From Tamaricihabitans halophyticus (GTDB lineage Bacteria; Actinomycetota; Actinomycetes; Mycobacteriales; Pseudonocardiaceae), in NCBI RefSeq assembly GCF_004340875.1, contig NZ_SLXQ01000005.1, positions 124,001-188,000 on the forward strand: a DNA stretch of 64,000 nucleotides, written 5' to 3'. The notes under the pieces are model-generated. The model had not been told where the DNA came from. It saw nothing but the letters and a program-made list of their open reading frames with translations, and made no database searches. Position numbers and translations under genes: made by a program. Positions 42,225 to 51,067 of this stretch are shown piece by piece. Within the stretch, counting starts at the first letter, position 1, and every line of letters starts with the position of its first letter.

Positions 42225-43829
42225 ATGTCCAGTAGTGCCGAACCCGGCAGCGCGATTTCCGGCGGAGGACAAGGCCTGGACCCGTCCAGCGCCCAGTCGC
42301 CACGGTTGTCCGGGCCGATCGCCGCGTTGATCGGCGTGCTCGCCATGGCTGCCGCGCTCGCCGTTGGCCAGGTGATCGCGTTGTTCGTCGGCGCGGGTGC
42401 CGCGCCGGTATCCGCCGTCGGGGACGCCGCGATCGACGCCGCGCCAGCCTGGCTGAAGGACTTCGCGGTACGTGCCTTCGGCGAGGCGGACCGCGTCGTG
42501 CTGCTGCTCGGTATGGGTGTGGTGTTGCTGCTGCTCGCCATGCTCGCCGGGCTGATCTCCCGCCAGCGGCCGTTCCCTGGCGCGACCCTGGTCGCGGCCG
42601 CCGGGCTGGTGGGCATTGTCGCCGTACTCACCCGGTCAGAGCTCGGCCAGCTCGCGGTGCTGGCTCCGCTTGGCAGCCTGGTGGGCGGCGTCCTGGTGTT
42701 CCGCTGGCTGCACCGGCTCGCCCAGGCGCGCGGCTATGCCGCTGACGCCGCCGAGCGTGCGCTGTCGCGGCGGGTATTCCTGCGCGCAAGCGGCGGTGTC
42801 GCACTGGGCGCGGTGGCGTTCGGTGGTATAGCCCAGTGGCTGCTCGGCCGCGGCGATGTCACCGGCTCGCGCGCGGAGTTGGGCAGGGTCGTACCGGATC
42901 AGCCAGCGCCAGCCATTCCGCCCGGCGCGGATTTCGTGGATGCCGGTACCCCGCCGTTCATCACCCCGAACGCCGACTTCTACCGCGTCGACACGGCGTT
43001 CGTGGTGCCGCAGGTGCCCGCCGAGCAGTGGCGGCTTCGGGTGCACGGCATGGTGGACCGGGAGCTCAATCTGACCTTCGAGGACATCCGCCGCCGACCG
43101 CTGCGGGAGCGCACGATCACCATGTCCTGCGTCTCCAATGAGGTGGGTGGGCCATACATCTCCACCGCCGATTTCACCGGCATTCCGCTCGCCGATCTGC
43201 TGGCCGAGGCCGGTGTTCGTTCCGGCGCCGAGCAACTCTTCTCCACCAGCTCGGACGGTTACACCGCGGGGACCGACCTGGCCAGGCTGCGTGACCCGGC
43301 AGACGGCGCGATGCTGGCGATCGGGATGAACGGGCAACCGTTGCCGGTCGAGCATGGTTTTCCGGCCCGGATGGTGGCCCCTGGGCTGTACGGCTACGTG
43401 TCCGCGACGAAATGGGTGGTGGACATGGAGTTGACCACGTGGGCCGCGCGCACGCCTTACTGGCTGACGCGTGGCTGGGCGCGCGAAGCGCCAGTGAAGA
43501 CGCAGTCGCGGATCGACTTCCCCGCGGAGTCCGCACAGGTGCCGGTCGGTCGCGTGGTGGCAAGCGGCCTCGCCTGGGCGATGCCGAGGCGGATCACCGA
43601 GGTGCAAGTGCGCGTGGACGACGGCCCGTGGCTGCGAGCCGAGCTTGGCGCCGAGGTCAGCGGGCACACCTGGCGGATGTGGCGGATCCCGCTGCGGCTC
43701 GGGGCGGGCGAACACCGGCTAACCTGTCGCGCGGTCGATGAGCGCGGCCAACCACAGACGGGCGAGCTCGCCCCCGTTACCCCGGACGGTGCCACCGGCT
43801 GGCACACCGTGCAGGTTACCGCCAGCTGA
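42225..43829 (+). CDS. Membrane-anchored molybdopterin-dependent (sulfite oxidase-like) oxidoreductase
   Basis: A 534-residue protein. The N-terminal third has four membrane helices (for example GPIAALIGVLAMAAALAVGQVIALFVG), then an Arg-Arg motif before a hydrophobic stretch (LSRRVFLRASGGVALGAVAFGGIAQW) that resembles a Tat-type signal anchor. The sulfite oxidase-type molybdopterin domain starts around residue 230, with the molybdenum-ligand Cys302 in TITMSCVSNEVGG and the substrate-side GFPARMVAPGLYGYVSATKWV. A C-terminal Mo-cofactor oxidoreductase dimerisation domain follows. The natural substrate is unknown. The gene is bracketed by direct repeats and separates glutaredoxin from rex. Confidence 0.88.
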   Translation: MSSSAEPGSAISGGGQGLDPSSAQSPRLSGPIAALIGVLAMAAALAVGQVIALFVGAGAAPVSAVGDAAIDAAPAWLKDFAVRAFGEADRVVLLLGMGVVLLLLAMLAGLISRQRPFPGATLVAAAGLVGIVAVLTRSELGQLAVLAPLGSLVGGVLVFRWLHRLAQARGYAADAAERALSRRVFLRASGGVALGAVAFGGIAQWLLGRGDVTGSRAELGRVVPDQPAPAIPPGADFVDAGTPPFITPNADFYRVDTAFVVPQVPAEQWRLRVHGMVDRELNLTFEDIRRRPLRERTITMSCVSNEVGGPYISTADFTGIPLADLLAEAGVRSGAEQLFSTSSDGYTAGTDLARLRDPADGAMLAIGMNGQPLPVEHGFPARMVAPGLYGYVSATKWVVDMELTTWAARTPYWLTRGWAREAPVKTQSRIDFPAESAQVPVGRVVASGLAWAMPRRITEVQVRVDDGPWLRAELGAEVSGHTWRMWRIPLRLGAGEHRLTCRAVDERGQPQTGELAPVTPDGATGWHTVQVTAS

Positions 43830-43835
43830 CCGCGT

Positions 43836-43900
43836 TCAGCGGGCTAACCGTTGATTGCTTAGCGTCTGCAAGTAATTTGGTTTAGCGGGCTAACCGTTGA
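43836..43900 (+). repeat. Hairpin repeat array 3 (two units, 46-bp period)
   Basis: Units begin at 43836 and 43882, 46 bp apart, with a spacer containing TTAGCGTCTGCAAGTAATTT. The first unit begins seven bases after the oxidoreductase TGA, a position suiting a transcript 3' end. It is nearly identical to array 2 upstream of the same gene. The rest of this 401-bp intergenic region (43901-44230) leads to the rex promoter and has no convincing gene. Confidence 0.9.
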
Positions 43901-44096
43901 TTTTCAGCGGCCCGGCCGGGTGTTGTGTGACCCACAGGTCGGGCGGCCGCTGGGCTGGCGGGTGGGTGTGCGACGAGCGACGACGGCTGGTGTGTGTGCC
44001 TGCTACCTCGTCGAATACTGGGTGCGGCGGTTCGCCGGTGCCGGCCGATCGGTGGGCACGACGTTGTGTGGCGCGTTACCCGTACCCTGCACGATT

Positions 44097-44114
44097 TTGT
44101 GCATGTGTTCACAA
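44097..44114. promoter_or_regulatory. Rex operator (ROP)
   Basis: TTGTGCATGTGTTCACAA matches the Rex consensus TTGTGAA-N4-TTCACAA with a single mismatch in the left arm. It lies 117 bp upstream of the rex start. In Streptomyces coelicolor Rex represses its own rex-hemACD operon when NADH is high; the same circuit is expected here. Confidence 0.85.
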
Positions 44115-44230
44115 GTGGATACCGTGTTGTCCAGCAGCCATGACACGCCAGACGCCGGGAGCCTCCCCCAGCCGGCGCCGGGCGACATGGCGGTAGCTGC
44201 TTGATCGACGAACCCCAAGGAGTAACCAGC

Positions 44231-45055
44231 GTGGCGGCACAGCGGGGCCAACGTGGCGGGCCTGGACGCAAGTCGGCCGAATCCGCCGCGCCCGTCGGCT
44301 CGGGGGCACCGGCGGCGAGCGAGGTCACCACGCCGATGCCGGCGGTGGATGAGCAGCGCGCCCGGTCCATCCCGGAGGCCGCGGTCGCGCGGCTCGCCGT
44401 CTACCTGCGGGTGCTCAGCGCGATGGCCGAGCAGGGTGCTACGACCGTTTCGAGTGAAGAGCTCTCCAGCTCGGCCGGGGTGAACTCCGCGAAACTGCGC
44501 AAGGACCTCTCCTACATCGGCTCCTACGGGACGCGCGGGGTCGGCTACGAGGTCGACGTACTGGTCGGGCAGATCGAGCGCACGCTTGGCCTCACGCACA
44601 ACCACCAGGTCGCGGTGGTCGGCATCGGTAACCTGGGACATGCGCTGGCCAACTACGGCGGGTTCCCCGGCAGGGGGTTCCCGGTAGCCGCGTTGTTCGA
44701 CGTGGACGAGGACCTGATCGGTGTACCGGTCGGCGGGCTCGCGGTGAACCACATCGACGAGATCCCGCTGGTCTGCGCGCAGCGTGGCATCTCGATCGGG
44801 GTGATCGCGACGCCACCGGCAGCCGCGCAGGCGGTCTGTGACCGGCTGGTCGCCGGCGGCGTGGAGAGCGTGCTGAACTTCGCGCCGGTGGTACTGCAGG
44901 TGCCTGAACACGTCGAGGTACGCAAGGTGGACCTGGCGGTCGAACTGCAGATCCTGTCGTTCCACGTGGCGCGCAGGGCGGATGACGACGAAGAGACCGA
45001 ACCAGCGGCGAACGGTCAGGCGAAAGGTGTGGACCGGGTGGTGATCGGGCGATGA
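44231..45055 (+). CDS. rex: Redox-sensing transcriptional repressor Rex
   Basis: A 274-residue Rex. After a low-complexity N-terminus, the winged helix runs [19 protein letters not shown] to [30 protein letters not shown]. The NADH-binding Rossmann domain has [19 protein letters not shown] and [11 protein letters not shown], and ends with [33 protein letters not shown] 44231 is chosen because AAGGAG lies eight bases upstream; an upstream TTG at 44201 is less likely. The stop overlaps hemA (ATGA). It senses the NADH/NAD+ ratio and should repress this operon through the operator at 44097. Confidence 0.96.
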   Translation: MAAQRGQRGGPGRKSAESAAPVGSGAPAASEVTTPMPAVDEQRARSIPEAAVARLAVYLRVLSAMAEQGATTVSSEELSSSAGVNSAKLRKDLSYIGSYGTRGVGYEVDVLVGQIERTLGLTHNHQVAVVGIGNLGHALANYGGFPGRGFPVAALFDVDEDLIGVPVGGLAVNHIDEIPLVCAQRGISIGVIATPPAAAQAVCDRLVAGGVESVLNFAPVVLQVPEHVEVRKVDLAVELQILSFHVARRADDDEETEPAANGQAKGVDRVVIGR

Positions 45056-46410
45056 GCATGCTGGCCATGGGCATCTCGCACCGTACGGCCGACCTGCGAA
45101 TGCTGGAAAAGGTCGCGGTGCCAGCCGGCGAGGTGGGCAAGTTCGCCGGCGAGCTGCTCAACGGCGCACATGTCTCCGAGGCGATGGTGGTCGCCACCTG
45201 CAACCGGCTGGAGATCTACGCGGTCGTGGAAGCGTTCCACGGTGGCCTCGCCGAGATCGCCGATGTGCTGGCCAGGCATGCCGGAGTGGACACCACGGTG
45301 CTCTACGAGCACAGCTACGTGCACTACAGCGCGGCCGCGGTGGACCATCTGCTCTCGGTCACCGCCGGTCTTGACTCCATGGTGGTGGGGGAAACACAGA
45401 TCCTCGGGCAGGTACGCGCCGCCTACAACACGGCCGCCGAGGCCGGCACGGTTGGACGCGTACTGCACGAGCTGGTGCAGACCGCTTTGCGGGTGGGCAA
45501 GCGGGTGCACAGCGAAACCGGTCTCGACCGGCTCGGTGCTTCGGTGGTATCCGAGGCGCTTGGCGAGGCCGAACTGGTACTCGACGGCCTTGCCGGTCGT
45601 CGGGCGCTGATCATCGGCGCGGGCGCGATGGGCGGCCTTGCCGCAGCGCGGTTGCGCCGGGCGGAGATCGGCACGGTCACGGTCGCCAATCGCACCAAGG
45701 CAAACGGGGTGCGGTTGGCTGATTCGCTGCGCGAGCAGGATATCGAGGCGAGCGCGGTTGGCCTCGACGATCTGCCGACCGAACTGGCCACCGCGGAAGT
45801 GGTGGTGTGCTGCACGGGTGCGACCGAGGTCGTGCTCGGCACCGCGGAGGTTCGCCCGCGAACCTCCGGTGACCCACTGGTGATCTGCGATCTTGGCCTG
45901 CCGCGCGATGTGGCTGCCGAGGTTGCCGAGCTGCCCGGCGTGCGGGTGGTTGACCTGGTCACGGTGCAGCGCAGGCAAAGTGAACTGGGCAACGCGCCGG
46001 ATACCGAAGCGGCGAAGGCGATCGTGGCCGACGAGGTTCGCGGCTACCTTGCCGGGCAGCGATCCGCTGCGGTGACGCCCACCGTGACCGCACTGCGGAA
46101 ACGCGCGGCCGAAGTCGTCGATGCCGAGTTGTTGCGACTGGATTCGCGGCTGCCCGAGCTCGACGGTGGCGTCCGCGATGAGCTGACCAGAACGGTACGG
46201 CGGGTAGTGGACAAGCTGCTGCACACGCCGACCGTGCGGGTGAAGGAACTGGCGTCGGAAGCTGGGGGAGTGGAGTACGCGGACGCGTTGCGGGAGCTGT
46301 TCGGGCTCGATCCGCAACTGCCGGACGCGGTGTCCGCGCCGAAAACGACGTCGAGGAATCTGCCGAACGCGAACGGCAATAGGTCCAAAATGGACGGTGG
46401 CGACGAGTGA
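45052..46410 (+). CDS. hemA: Glutamyl-tRNA reductase
   Basis: A 452-residue HemA, the first enzyme of the C5 tetrapyrrole pathway, reducing glutamyl-tRNA to glutamate-1-semialdehyde with NADPH. The catalytic Cys50 is in [33 protein letters not shown] is the family signature, [19 protein letters not shown] is the NADPH fold, and the C-terminal helical domain promotes dimerisation. The start overlaps the rex stop by four bases and the stop overlaps the hemC GTG. Co-expression with rex ties haem supply to redox state. Confidence 0.97.
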   Translation: MSMLAMGISHRTADLRMLEKVAVPAGEVGKFAGELLNGAHVSEAMVVATCNRLEIYAVVEAFHGGLAEIADVLARHAGVDTTVLYEHSYVHYSAAAVDHLLSVTAGLDSMVVGETQILGQVRAAYNTAAEAGTVGRVLHELVQTALRVGKRVHSETGLDRLGASVVSEALGEAELVLDGLAGRRALIIGAGAMGGLAAARLRRAEIGTVTVANRTKANGVRLADSLREQDIEASAVGLDDLPTELATAEVVVCCTGATEVVLGTAEVRPRTSGDPLVICDLGLPRDVAAEVAELPGVRVVDLVTVQRRQSELGNAPDTEAAKAIVADEVRGYLAGQRSAAVTPTVTALRKRAAEVVDAELLRLDSRLPELDGGVRDELTRTVRRVVDKLLHTPTVRVKELASEAGGVEYADALRELFGLDPQLPDAVSAPKTTSRNLPNANGNRSKMDGGDE

Positions 46411-47384
46411 ATCGATCGATCAGGATTGGCACAAGGTCGAGCACGCTGGCATTGACCCAAACCAATCTCGTTGTACAGCGCCTTGAACAGGCTGGCGTGG
46501 ACGTCGAGGTCGTGACGGTGTCCACCCCAGGTGATCAGTCCAGCGCGCCGATCACCGAGATAGGCGTTGGTGTGTTCACCTCCGCGTTGCGCGAGGCGGT
46601 TGTCTCGGGCGAGGTGGATGTCGCGGTGCACTCGTACAAGGACCTGCCGACCGCGCCGGATGTTCGGCTCTCGCTCGCGGCCGTGCCCGAGCGTGCCGAC
46701 CCGCGGGACGCGCTGATCGCGCGGGACGGCCTGACTCTCGGCGAGTTGCCAACCGGTTCTACCGTTGGCACTGGCTCGCCGCGTCGAACCAGCCAGCTGG
46801 AAGCACTTGGTCTCGGGTTGAACATCGTTGGCCTGCGGGGGAATGTGGAGACCCGCATTCGCAAGGTCACCGATGGGCAGCTGGATGCCATCGTGCTCGC
46901 CAAGGCAGGGTTGGACCGGATCAACCGGTCCGAGGTGATCACCGAGGTACTCGATCCGATCCAGATGCTCCCCGCGCCCGCGCAGGGGGCGCTCGCGGTC
47001 GAGTGCCGAGTCGACGATGTCGACATCGAGCACCTGCTTAGGTCCTTAGTGGACGACGAAGCCACGCGGGCAGCGGTCTGTGCCGAGCGAGCCATGCTGG
47101 CCGCGCTCGAAGCAGGCTGCAGCGCGCCCGTTGGCGCATTGGCCGATGTAGTGGAAGACCTCGTTGAGGACGAGACCGGCGAAACCCAAGTGGTGCAACG
47201 GCTTTCGCTTCGCGGGGTCGCCGCCGCGGAGTTCGCGGGAACCTCCGGGGCGGCAAGCTCCGTGGAGGTACTGCGGGCGTCGGCAACCGGTGACCTGACC
47301 GCAGCAGAGCAGCTTGGCCGGGCGCTTGCCGCCGAGCTGCTCGATCTCGGGGCCGGCGCGCTGTCCGGCCCCGGACGTAGTTGA
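46407..47384 (+). CDS. hemC: Porphobilinogen deaminase (hydroxymethylbilane synthase)
   Basis: A 325-residue Hem[20 protein letters not shown] starts domain 1. [13 protein letters not shown] and [33 protein letters not shown] contain the arginines that hold the growing chain. The dipyrromethane cofactor is attached at Cys238 in [13 protein letters not shown]. It polymerises four porphobilinogens to hydroxymethylbilane. The domain 3 tail is slightly extended and acidic ([13 protein letters not shown]). GTG start overlapping hemA; 15 bp separate it from hemD. Confidence 0.97.
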   Translation: MNRSIRIGTRSSTLALTQTNLVVQRLEQAGVDVEVVTVSTPGDQSSAPITEIGVGVFTSALREAVVSGEVDVAVHSYKDLPTAPDVRLSLAAVPERADPRDALIARDGLTLGELPTGSTVGTGSPRRTSQLEALGLGLNIVGLRGNVETRIRKVTDGQLDAIVLAKAGLDRINRSEVITEVLDPIQMLPAPAQGALAVECRVDDVDIEHLLRSLVDDEATRAAVCAERAMLAALEAGCSAPVGALADVVEDLVEDETGETQVVQRLSLRGVAAAEFAGTSGAASSVEVLRASATGDLTAAEQLGRALAAELLDLGAGALSGPGRS

Positions 47385-47399
47385 ATAGGAAGTGCATTC

Positions 47400-48929
47400 A
47401 TGACCCGTGCACGGAAGACCACTGGGCGAATTGCCTTTGTGGGCTCGGGCCCCGGCGATGCCGGATTGCTTACCGTACGTGCGAAGGAACTGCTGGCGAA
47501 AGCGGAACTCGTCGTCACTGATCCAGACGTGCCAGCTGGCGCGCTCGCGGTGACCGGGGGAGACGCCGAGGTGCGTCCCGCCGTTGGCGAGCCAGGTGAT
47601 GTGGCCAAGGATCTGGCCGCCGAGGCCAAGGCCGGCCGGCTGGTTGTTCGGCTGGTCGCCGGCGACCCGCTCACCCAGTCCGCCGTAGTGGCCGAAGTCC
47701 ACGCGGTTGCCAAGACCAGCGCCATCTTCGACGTGGTGCCCGGTGTCGCGCCAGGCACCGCGGTACCCGCCTACGCGGGGGTGGCGCTCGGTTCGGTACA
47801 CACCGAGGTTGACGTTCGCTCGGAAGTGGACTGGCGTGGATTGGCGGCAACGCCAGGAACACTGGTGTTGCACGCGACCGCGGGACATCTCGCCGAGGCA
47901 GCCTCCGCGCTCGTCGAGCATGGCCTCGCGCCGCAGACGCCGGTCGCGGTGACCGCGGACGGCACCGGCACCGGCCAGCGCACCGTGGAGTCCAAACTGG
48001 CCTCGTTGTCGCAGGATGCCGGCGAGCTGCCCGGACAACTGGTCGTGACCGTGGGCAACGCGGTCGCCGAACGGTCCAAACTGTCCTGGTGGGAATCGCG
48101 TGCACTGTACGGCTGGAAGGTGCTGGTGCCGCGCACCAAGGATCAGGCCGGCGAGATGAGTGATCGGCTTCGTGGTCACGGCGCGATCCCTTCTGAGGTA
48201 CCGACCATTTCGGTTGAGCCGCCGCGTAGCCCCGCGCAGATGGAGCGTTCGGTCAAGGGCCTTGTGGACGGTCGCTACCAGTGGGTGGTGTTCACCTCGA
48301 CCAACGCGGTCCGCGCGGTATGGGAAAAGTTCGAGGAGTTCGGCCTGGACGCTCGTGCGTTCTCCGGCGTGAAGATCGCCTGCGTCGGTGAGGCAACCGC
48401 GGAAAAGGTGCGCTCCTTCGGCATCCTGCCCGAGCTGGTGCCCGAAGAGGACCAGTCGAGCGAGGGACTGCTCGCGGTGTTCCAGCCGTACGACGACGTG
48501 CTTGACCCGGTGGATCGGGTACTGCTGCCGCGCGCCGATATCGCCACCGAGACACTGGCCGCCGGGCTGCGCGAGCAGGGCTGGGAGATCGACGACGTCA
48601 CCGCCTACCGGACCGTGCGCGCTGCCCCGCCGCCGGCCGAGACTCGCGAGATGATCAAGACGGGCGGCTTCGACGCGGTGTGCTTCACCTCCGCGTCCAC
48701 GGTGCGCAATCTCGTTGGTATCGCGGGTAAGCCGCATGCGCGCACCCTGGTTGCCTGCATTGGCCCGAAGACTGCGGAAACCGCGCGGGAGTTCGGGCTA
48801 CGGGTGGATGTGCAGCCCGAGCAGCCGCAGATTCCGCTGCTGGTCGACTCGCTCGCCGAGCATGCGGCCAAACTGCGTGCCGAAGGTGCGCTGCCGCCGC
48901 CGCGGAAGGCAAAGCGCGCCCGCCGCTAA
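47400..48929 (+). CDS. hemD: Uroporphyrinogen-III synthase fused to an N-terminal tetrapyrrole-methylase-like domain
   Basis: A 509-residue two-domain protein. Residues 1-245 follow the SUMT/CobA fold (RIAFVGSGPGDAGLLTVRAKELL), but the usual SAM-binding GGDPFxFGRGGEE block is reduced to RLVAGDPLTQSAVVAEVHA. Methylase activity is therefore doubtful, as in the mycobacterial homologue. Residues 250-490 are uroporphyrinogen-III synthase (HemD: VLVPRTKDQAGEMSDRLR, WVVFTSTNAVRAVWEKF, VCFTSASTVRNLVG). It closes hydroxymethylbilane to uroporphyrinogen III. A strong hairpin follows the stop, before hemB. Confidence 0.93.
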   Translation: MTRARKTTGRIAFVGSGPGDAGLLTVRAKELLAKAELVVTDPDVPAGALAVTGGDAEVRPAVGEPGDVAKDLAAEAKAGRLVVRLVAGDPLTQSAVVAEVHAVAKTSAIFDVVPGVAPGTAVPAYAGVALGSVHTEVDVRSEVDWRGLAATPGTLVLHATAGHLAEAASALVEHGLAPQTPVAVTADGTGTGQRTVESKLASLSQDAGELPGQLVVTVGNAVAERSKLSWWESRALYGWKVLVPRTKDQAGEMSDRLRGHGAIPSEVPTISVEPPRSPAQMERSVKGLVDGRYQWVVFTSTNAVRAVWEKFEEFGLDARAFSGVKIACVGEATAEKVRSFGILPELVPEEDQSSEGLLAVFQPYDDVLDPVDRVLLPRADIATETLAAGLREQGWEIDDVTAYRTVRAAPPPAETREMIKTGGFDAVCFTSASTVRNLVGIAGKPHARTLVACIGPKTAETAREFGLRVDVQPEQPQIPLLVDSLAEHAAKLRAEGALPPPRKAKRARR

Positions 48930-48937
48930 CGTTTCGT

Positions 48938-48979
48938 ACTGGCGGCTTCCGGTCAATGATCAGGCCGGAAGTCGCCAGT
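48938..48979 (+). terminator. Strong hairpin between hemD and hemB (terminator or attenuator)
   Basis: ACTGGCGGCTTCCGG (48938-48952) pairs with CCGGAAGTCGCCAGT (48965-48979): 15 pairs including one G-U, with a 12-base loop. It starts eight bases after the hemD stop and ends 16 bases before the hemB GTG, followed by a short TT. It could end the rex-hemACD transcript or partly attenuate hemB, and it may also limit ribosome access. Confidence 0.75.
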
Positions 48980-48995
48980 TTCGACGGAAACCGAG

Positions 48996-49979
48996 GTGTC
49001 CAACGTGTACCCGCAGCATCGACCACGCAGGCTGCGTAGCACTCCGGCACTGCGCCGCTTGGTCGCCGAGACCGCGGTGCGTCCGGAGAAGCTGATCCTG
49101 CCGATGTTCGTCGCCGAGGCGGCGACCGAACCACGGCCGATCACCAGCATGCCCGGCGTCGTGCAGCACACCATGGACAGCCTGCGCGAAGCGGCGGTGG
49201 CGGCGGTGCGGGCCGGCGTCGGCGGGCTGATGCTTTTCGGGGTGCCAGCCGAGCGTGACGCGGTCGGTTCGGGCGGCACCGACCCGGACGGCATCCTCAA
49301 TGTCGCGTTGCGCGCGCTGCGGGCCGAACTTGGCGACAGCACCGTGCTGATGGCCGATACCTGCCTCGACGAGTTCACCGATCATGGGCACTGCGGGGTG
49401 CTCGACGAGCACGGCACGGTGGACAACGACGGCACGCTCGCCAGGTACGTGGATATGGCCGTACTGCAGGCCGAATCCGGCGCGCATCTGGTTGGCCCGA
49501 GCGGGATGATGGACGGCCAGGTCGGGGTGATCCGGGAGGGCCTTGACGAAGCTGGCTGCACCGAAACCGGCATCCTCGCGTACTCGGCGAAGTTCGCCAG
49601 CGCCTTCTATGGTCCGTTCCGCGAAGCGGTGGACTCGCAACTCAGCGGTGATCGCAAGACCTACCAGCAGGACCCCGGCAATGTCCGGGAAGCGTTGCGG
49701 GAGACCGAACTCGACCTTGCCGAAGGCGCGGATCTGGTGATGGTCAAGCCGGCAATGGCCTATCTGGACGTGATCGGCGCGGTGGCCGAACTGTCCAACG
49801 TGCCCGTCGCCGCATACCAGGTCTCCGGGGAGTACGCGATGATCGAAGCGGCTGCCCGCAACGGGTGGCTGGAAAGGGAGCGGACCGTGCTCGAATCGCT
49901 CACCTCGATCACCAGGGCAGGCGCCGAGCTGATCCTGAGTTACTGGGCCGTTGACGCGGCCGGTTGGCTGGACAGCTGA
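48996..49979 (+). CDS. hemB: Delta-aminolevulinic acid dehydratase (porphobilinogen synthase)
   Basis: A 327-residue HemB condensing two 5-aminolevulinate molecules. The active-site lysines are Lys199 ([15 protein letters not shown]) and Lys251 ([11 protein letters not shown]). The metal region reads [15 protein letters not shown], retaining two of the three cysteines of the zinc-type site with Asp in place of the middle one, the usual actinobacterial form. It ends with [14 protein letters not shown] 48996 gives [14 protein letters not shown]. It lies downstream of the hemD hairpin, so it may have partly separate expression. A 23-bp tandem repeat follows the stop. Confidence 0.97.
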   Translation: MSNVYPQHRPRRLRSTPALRRLVAETAVRPEKLILPMFVAEAATEPRPITSMPGVVQHTMDSLREAAVAAVRAGVGGLMLFGVPAERDAVGSGGTDPDGILNVALRALRAELGDSTVLMADTCLDEFTDHGHCGVLDEHGTVDNDGTLARYVDMAVLQAESGAHLVGPSGMMDGQVGVIREGLDEAGCTETGILAYSAKFASAFYGPFREAVDSQLSGDRKTYQQDPGNVREALRETELDLAEGADLVMVKPAMAYLDVIGAVAELSNVPVAAYQVSGEYAMIEAAARNGWLERERTVLESLTSITRAGAELILSYWAVDAAGWLDS

Positions 49980-49980
49980 G

Positions 49981-50044
49981 CCCTGCCCGGTTGGACAGGT
50001 CTGCCCTGCCCAGTTGGACAGGTCGGCCCCGCCCAGTTGGACAC
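49981..50044 (+). repeat. 23-bp tandem repeat after hemB
   Basis: Two 23-bp copies, CCCTGCCC(G/A)GTTGGACAGGTC(T/G)G, at 49981-50003 and 50004-50026 are followed by an 18-base partial third copy (50027-50044). The first begins two bases after the hemB TGA. The motif resembles the last codons of hemB (CCGGTTGGCTGGACAGC), suggesting origin by slippage or duplication of the gene end. Confidence 0.8.
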
Positions 50045-50137
50045 TGCCCGGTACGCGGGCATAACGTGAGAGATGTGACGAATGCAGGCGATCCGGGCAA
50101 CCAGGGGTCGACGCGCAAGCGCAGGGAGGCTCCGGTA

Positions 50138-50599
50138 ATGCCGACAGCGGACGAAGCCGCCGCGCAGGGACCGGGCACCGCGCCGCCGAAGCTGGTGAAC
50201 TACTCGTTCTGGCTGTGGATCGGCGCGGCGGTATTCGCCGTCGTCGGCTCCGGCCTGGCGTTTACCGCCAAGGACGGGATGATCCAGGACGCGGTTGACC
50301 GCAACAATGACCCGAATATCACCCCGGAGCAGATCGCGGATGGGGCGAACACGCTGCTCTGGTCGCTGTTCATCGGCTCCGTAGTGCTCGCCGTGTTCTA
50401 CGTGCTTTTCGCGTACAAGATGCGCGATGGCAACCGCTCGGCGCGTAACTGGCTACTCGGCTTCACCATCGTCACCGTGCTCTTCCAGCTGCTGTTCGGC
50501 ACGATCATCGGGCTGTTCAGCGGATTGCTCACCGTGGTGGCCATCGCGCTGTTGTACACCGCGAGCACCCGCGACTATTTCCCGCACAACCGTCGCTGA
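50138..50599 (+). CDS. Four-helix membrane protein (hem-cluster associated)
   Basis: A 153-residue protein with four membrane helices (FWLWIGAAVFAVVGSGLAF, TLLWSLFIGSVVLAVFYVLFAY, ARNWLLGFTIVTVLFQLLFG, GLFSGLLTVVAIALLYTAS) ending in TRDYFPHNRR. No domain name can be assigned with certainty. The TRDYF end resembles the membrane protein at 30554-31096. ATG 50138 is chosen because GGGAGG lies eight bases upstream; GTG 50075 would add 21 residues. It follows hemB and precedes two more small membrane proteins, so hem-operon read-through is likely. Confidence 0.75.
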   Translation: MPTADEAAAQGPGTAPPKLVNYSFWLWIGAAVFAVVGSGLAFTAKDGMIQDAVDRNNDPNITPEQIADGANTLLWSLFIGSVVLAVFYVLFAYKMRDGNRSARNWLLGFTIVTVLFQLLFGTIIGLFSGLLTVVAIALLYTASTRDYFPHNRR

Positions 50600-50611
50600 G
50601 CGCGTAGCACC

Positions 50612-51055
50612 GTGCTGGTCGATGACGAGCAGCCGGCGGTTTACGCCGAGCCGGGTTCGAGCTGGTGGCCGTTGGTCTGGCCACCGCTGTTCGTCGCGCT
50701 CGGCGTTGGCGCCGAGGCGTTGACCGGCAGGGTGCATACCTTCGCCTGGGTCCTTGCGGGCATCGCGCTGTTTGCCGGTTGCGCGGTATGGATCAACGCC
50801 CGACGTCGGTTCCTGCGGGTACGGCTCACCGCGCGAACGTTGCGCCAGGGCGGCGAATCACTCCCGGTCGAGCGGATCACCGCGGTATCCGAGGTCGGCA
50901 CCCCGGTGGGGGCCAGAGTGCTCGGCGGCGGCATTGCCGTGCCGCGCAAGTACACCGGGGTTCCGATCGAGCTGGATGACGGGAGTGTGGTGCTTGCCTG
51001 GGCACGTGACGGTGTGTCACTTCAGGCTGCGCTGCGTTCGCTTGTCGAACCGTGA
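50612..51055 (+). CDS. Two-helix membrane protein with C-terminal beta domain
   Basis: A 147-residue protein of unknown function. Two membrane helices near the N-terminus (WWPLVWPPLFVALGVGAEAL and TFAWVLAGIALFAGCAVWI) are followed by a basic loop and a beta-rich domain (VRLTARTLRQGGESLPVERITAVSEVG and GIAVPRKYTGVPIELDDGSVVLAWARD). That arrangement is reminiscent of bacterial PH-type (YdbT/DUF) membrane proteins. GTG start 12 bp after the upstream membrane-protein gene. It belongs to a run of three small membrane genes between hemB and hemL. Confidence 0.72.
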   Translation: MLVDDEQPAVYAEPGSSWWPLVWPPLFVALGVGAEALTGRVHTFAWVLAGIALFAGCAVWINARRRFLRVRLTARTLRQGGESLPVERITAVSEVGTPVGARVLGGGIAVPRKYTGVPIELDDGSVVLAWARDGVSLQAALRSLVEP

Positions 51056-51067
51056 GAAGCTAGCCGG

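Noticed and set aside
43897-44204. Small frames in the rex leader as possible leader peptides
   Set aside because: No ribosome-binding site or conserved feature, and they overlap the repeat array and the Rex operator.
46535-48737. Long minus-strand frames opposite hemC and hemD
   Set aside because: Ser/Ala/Arg-rich translations without domains; hemC and hemD on the plus strand are unmistakable.
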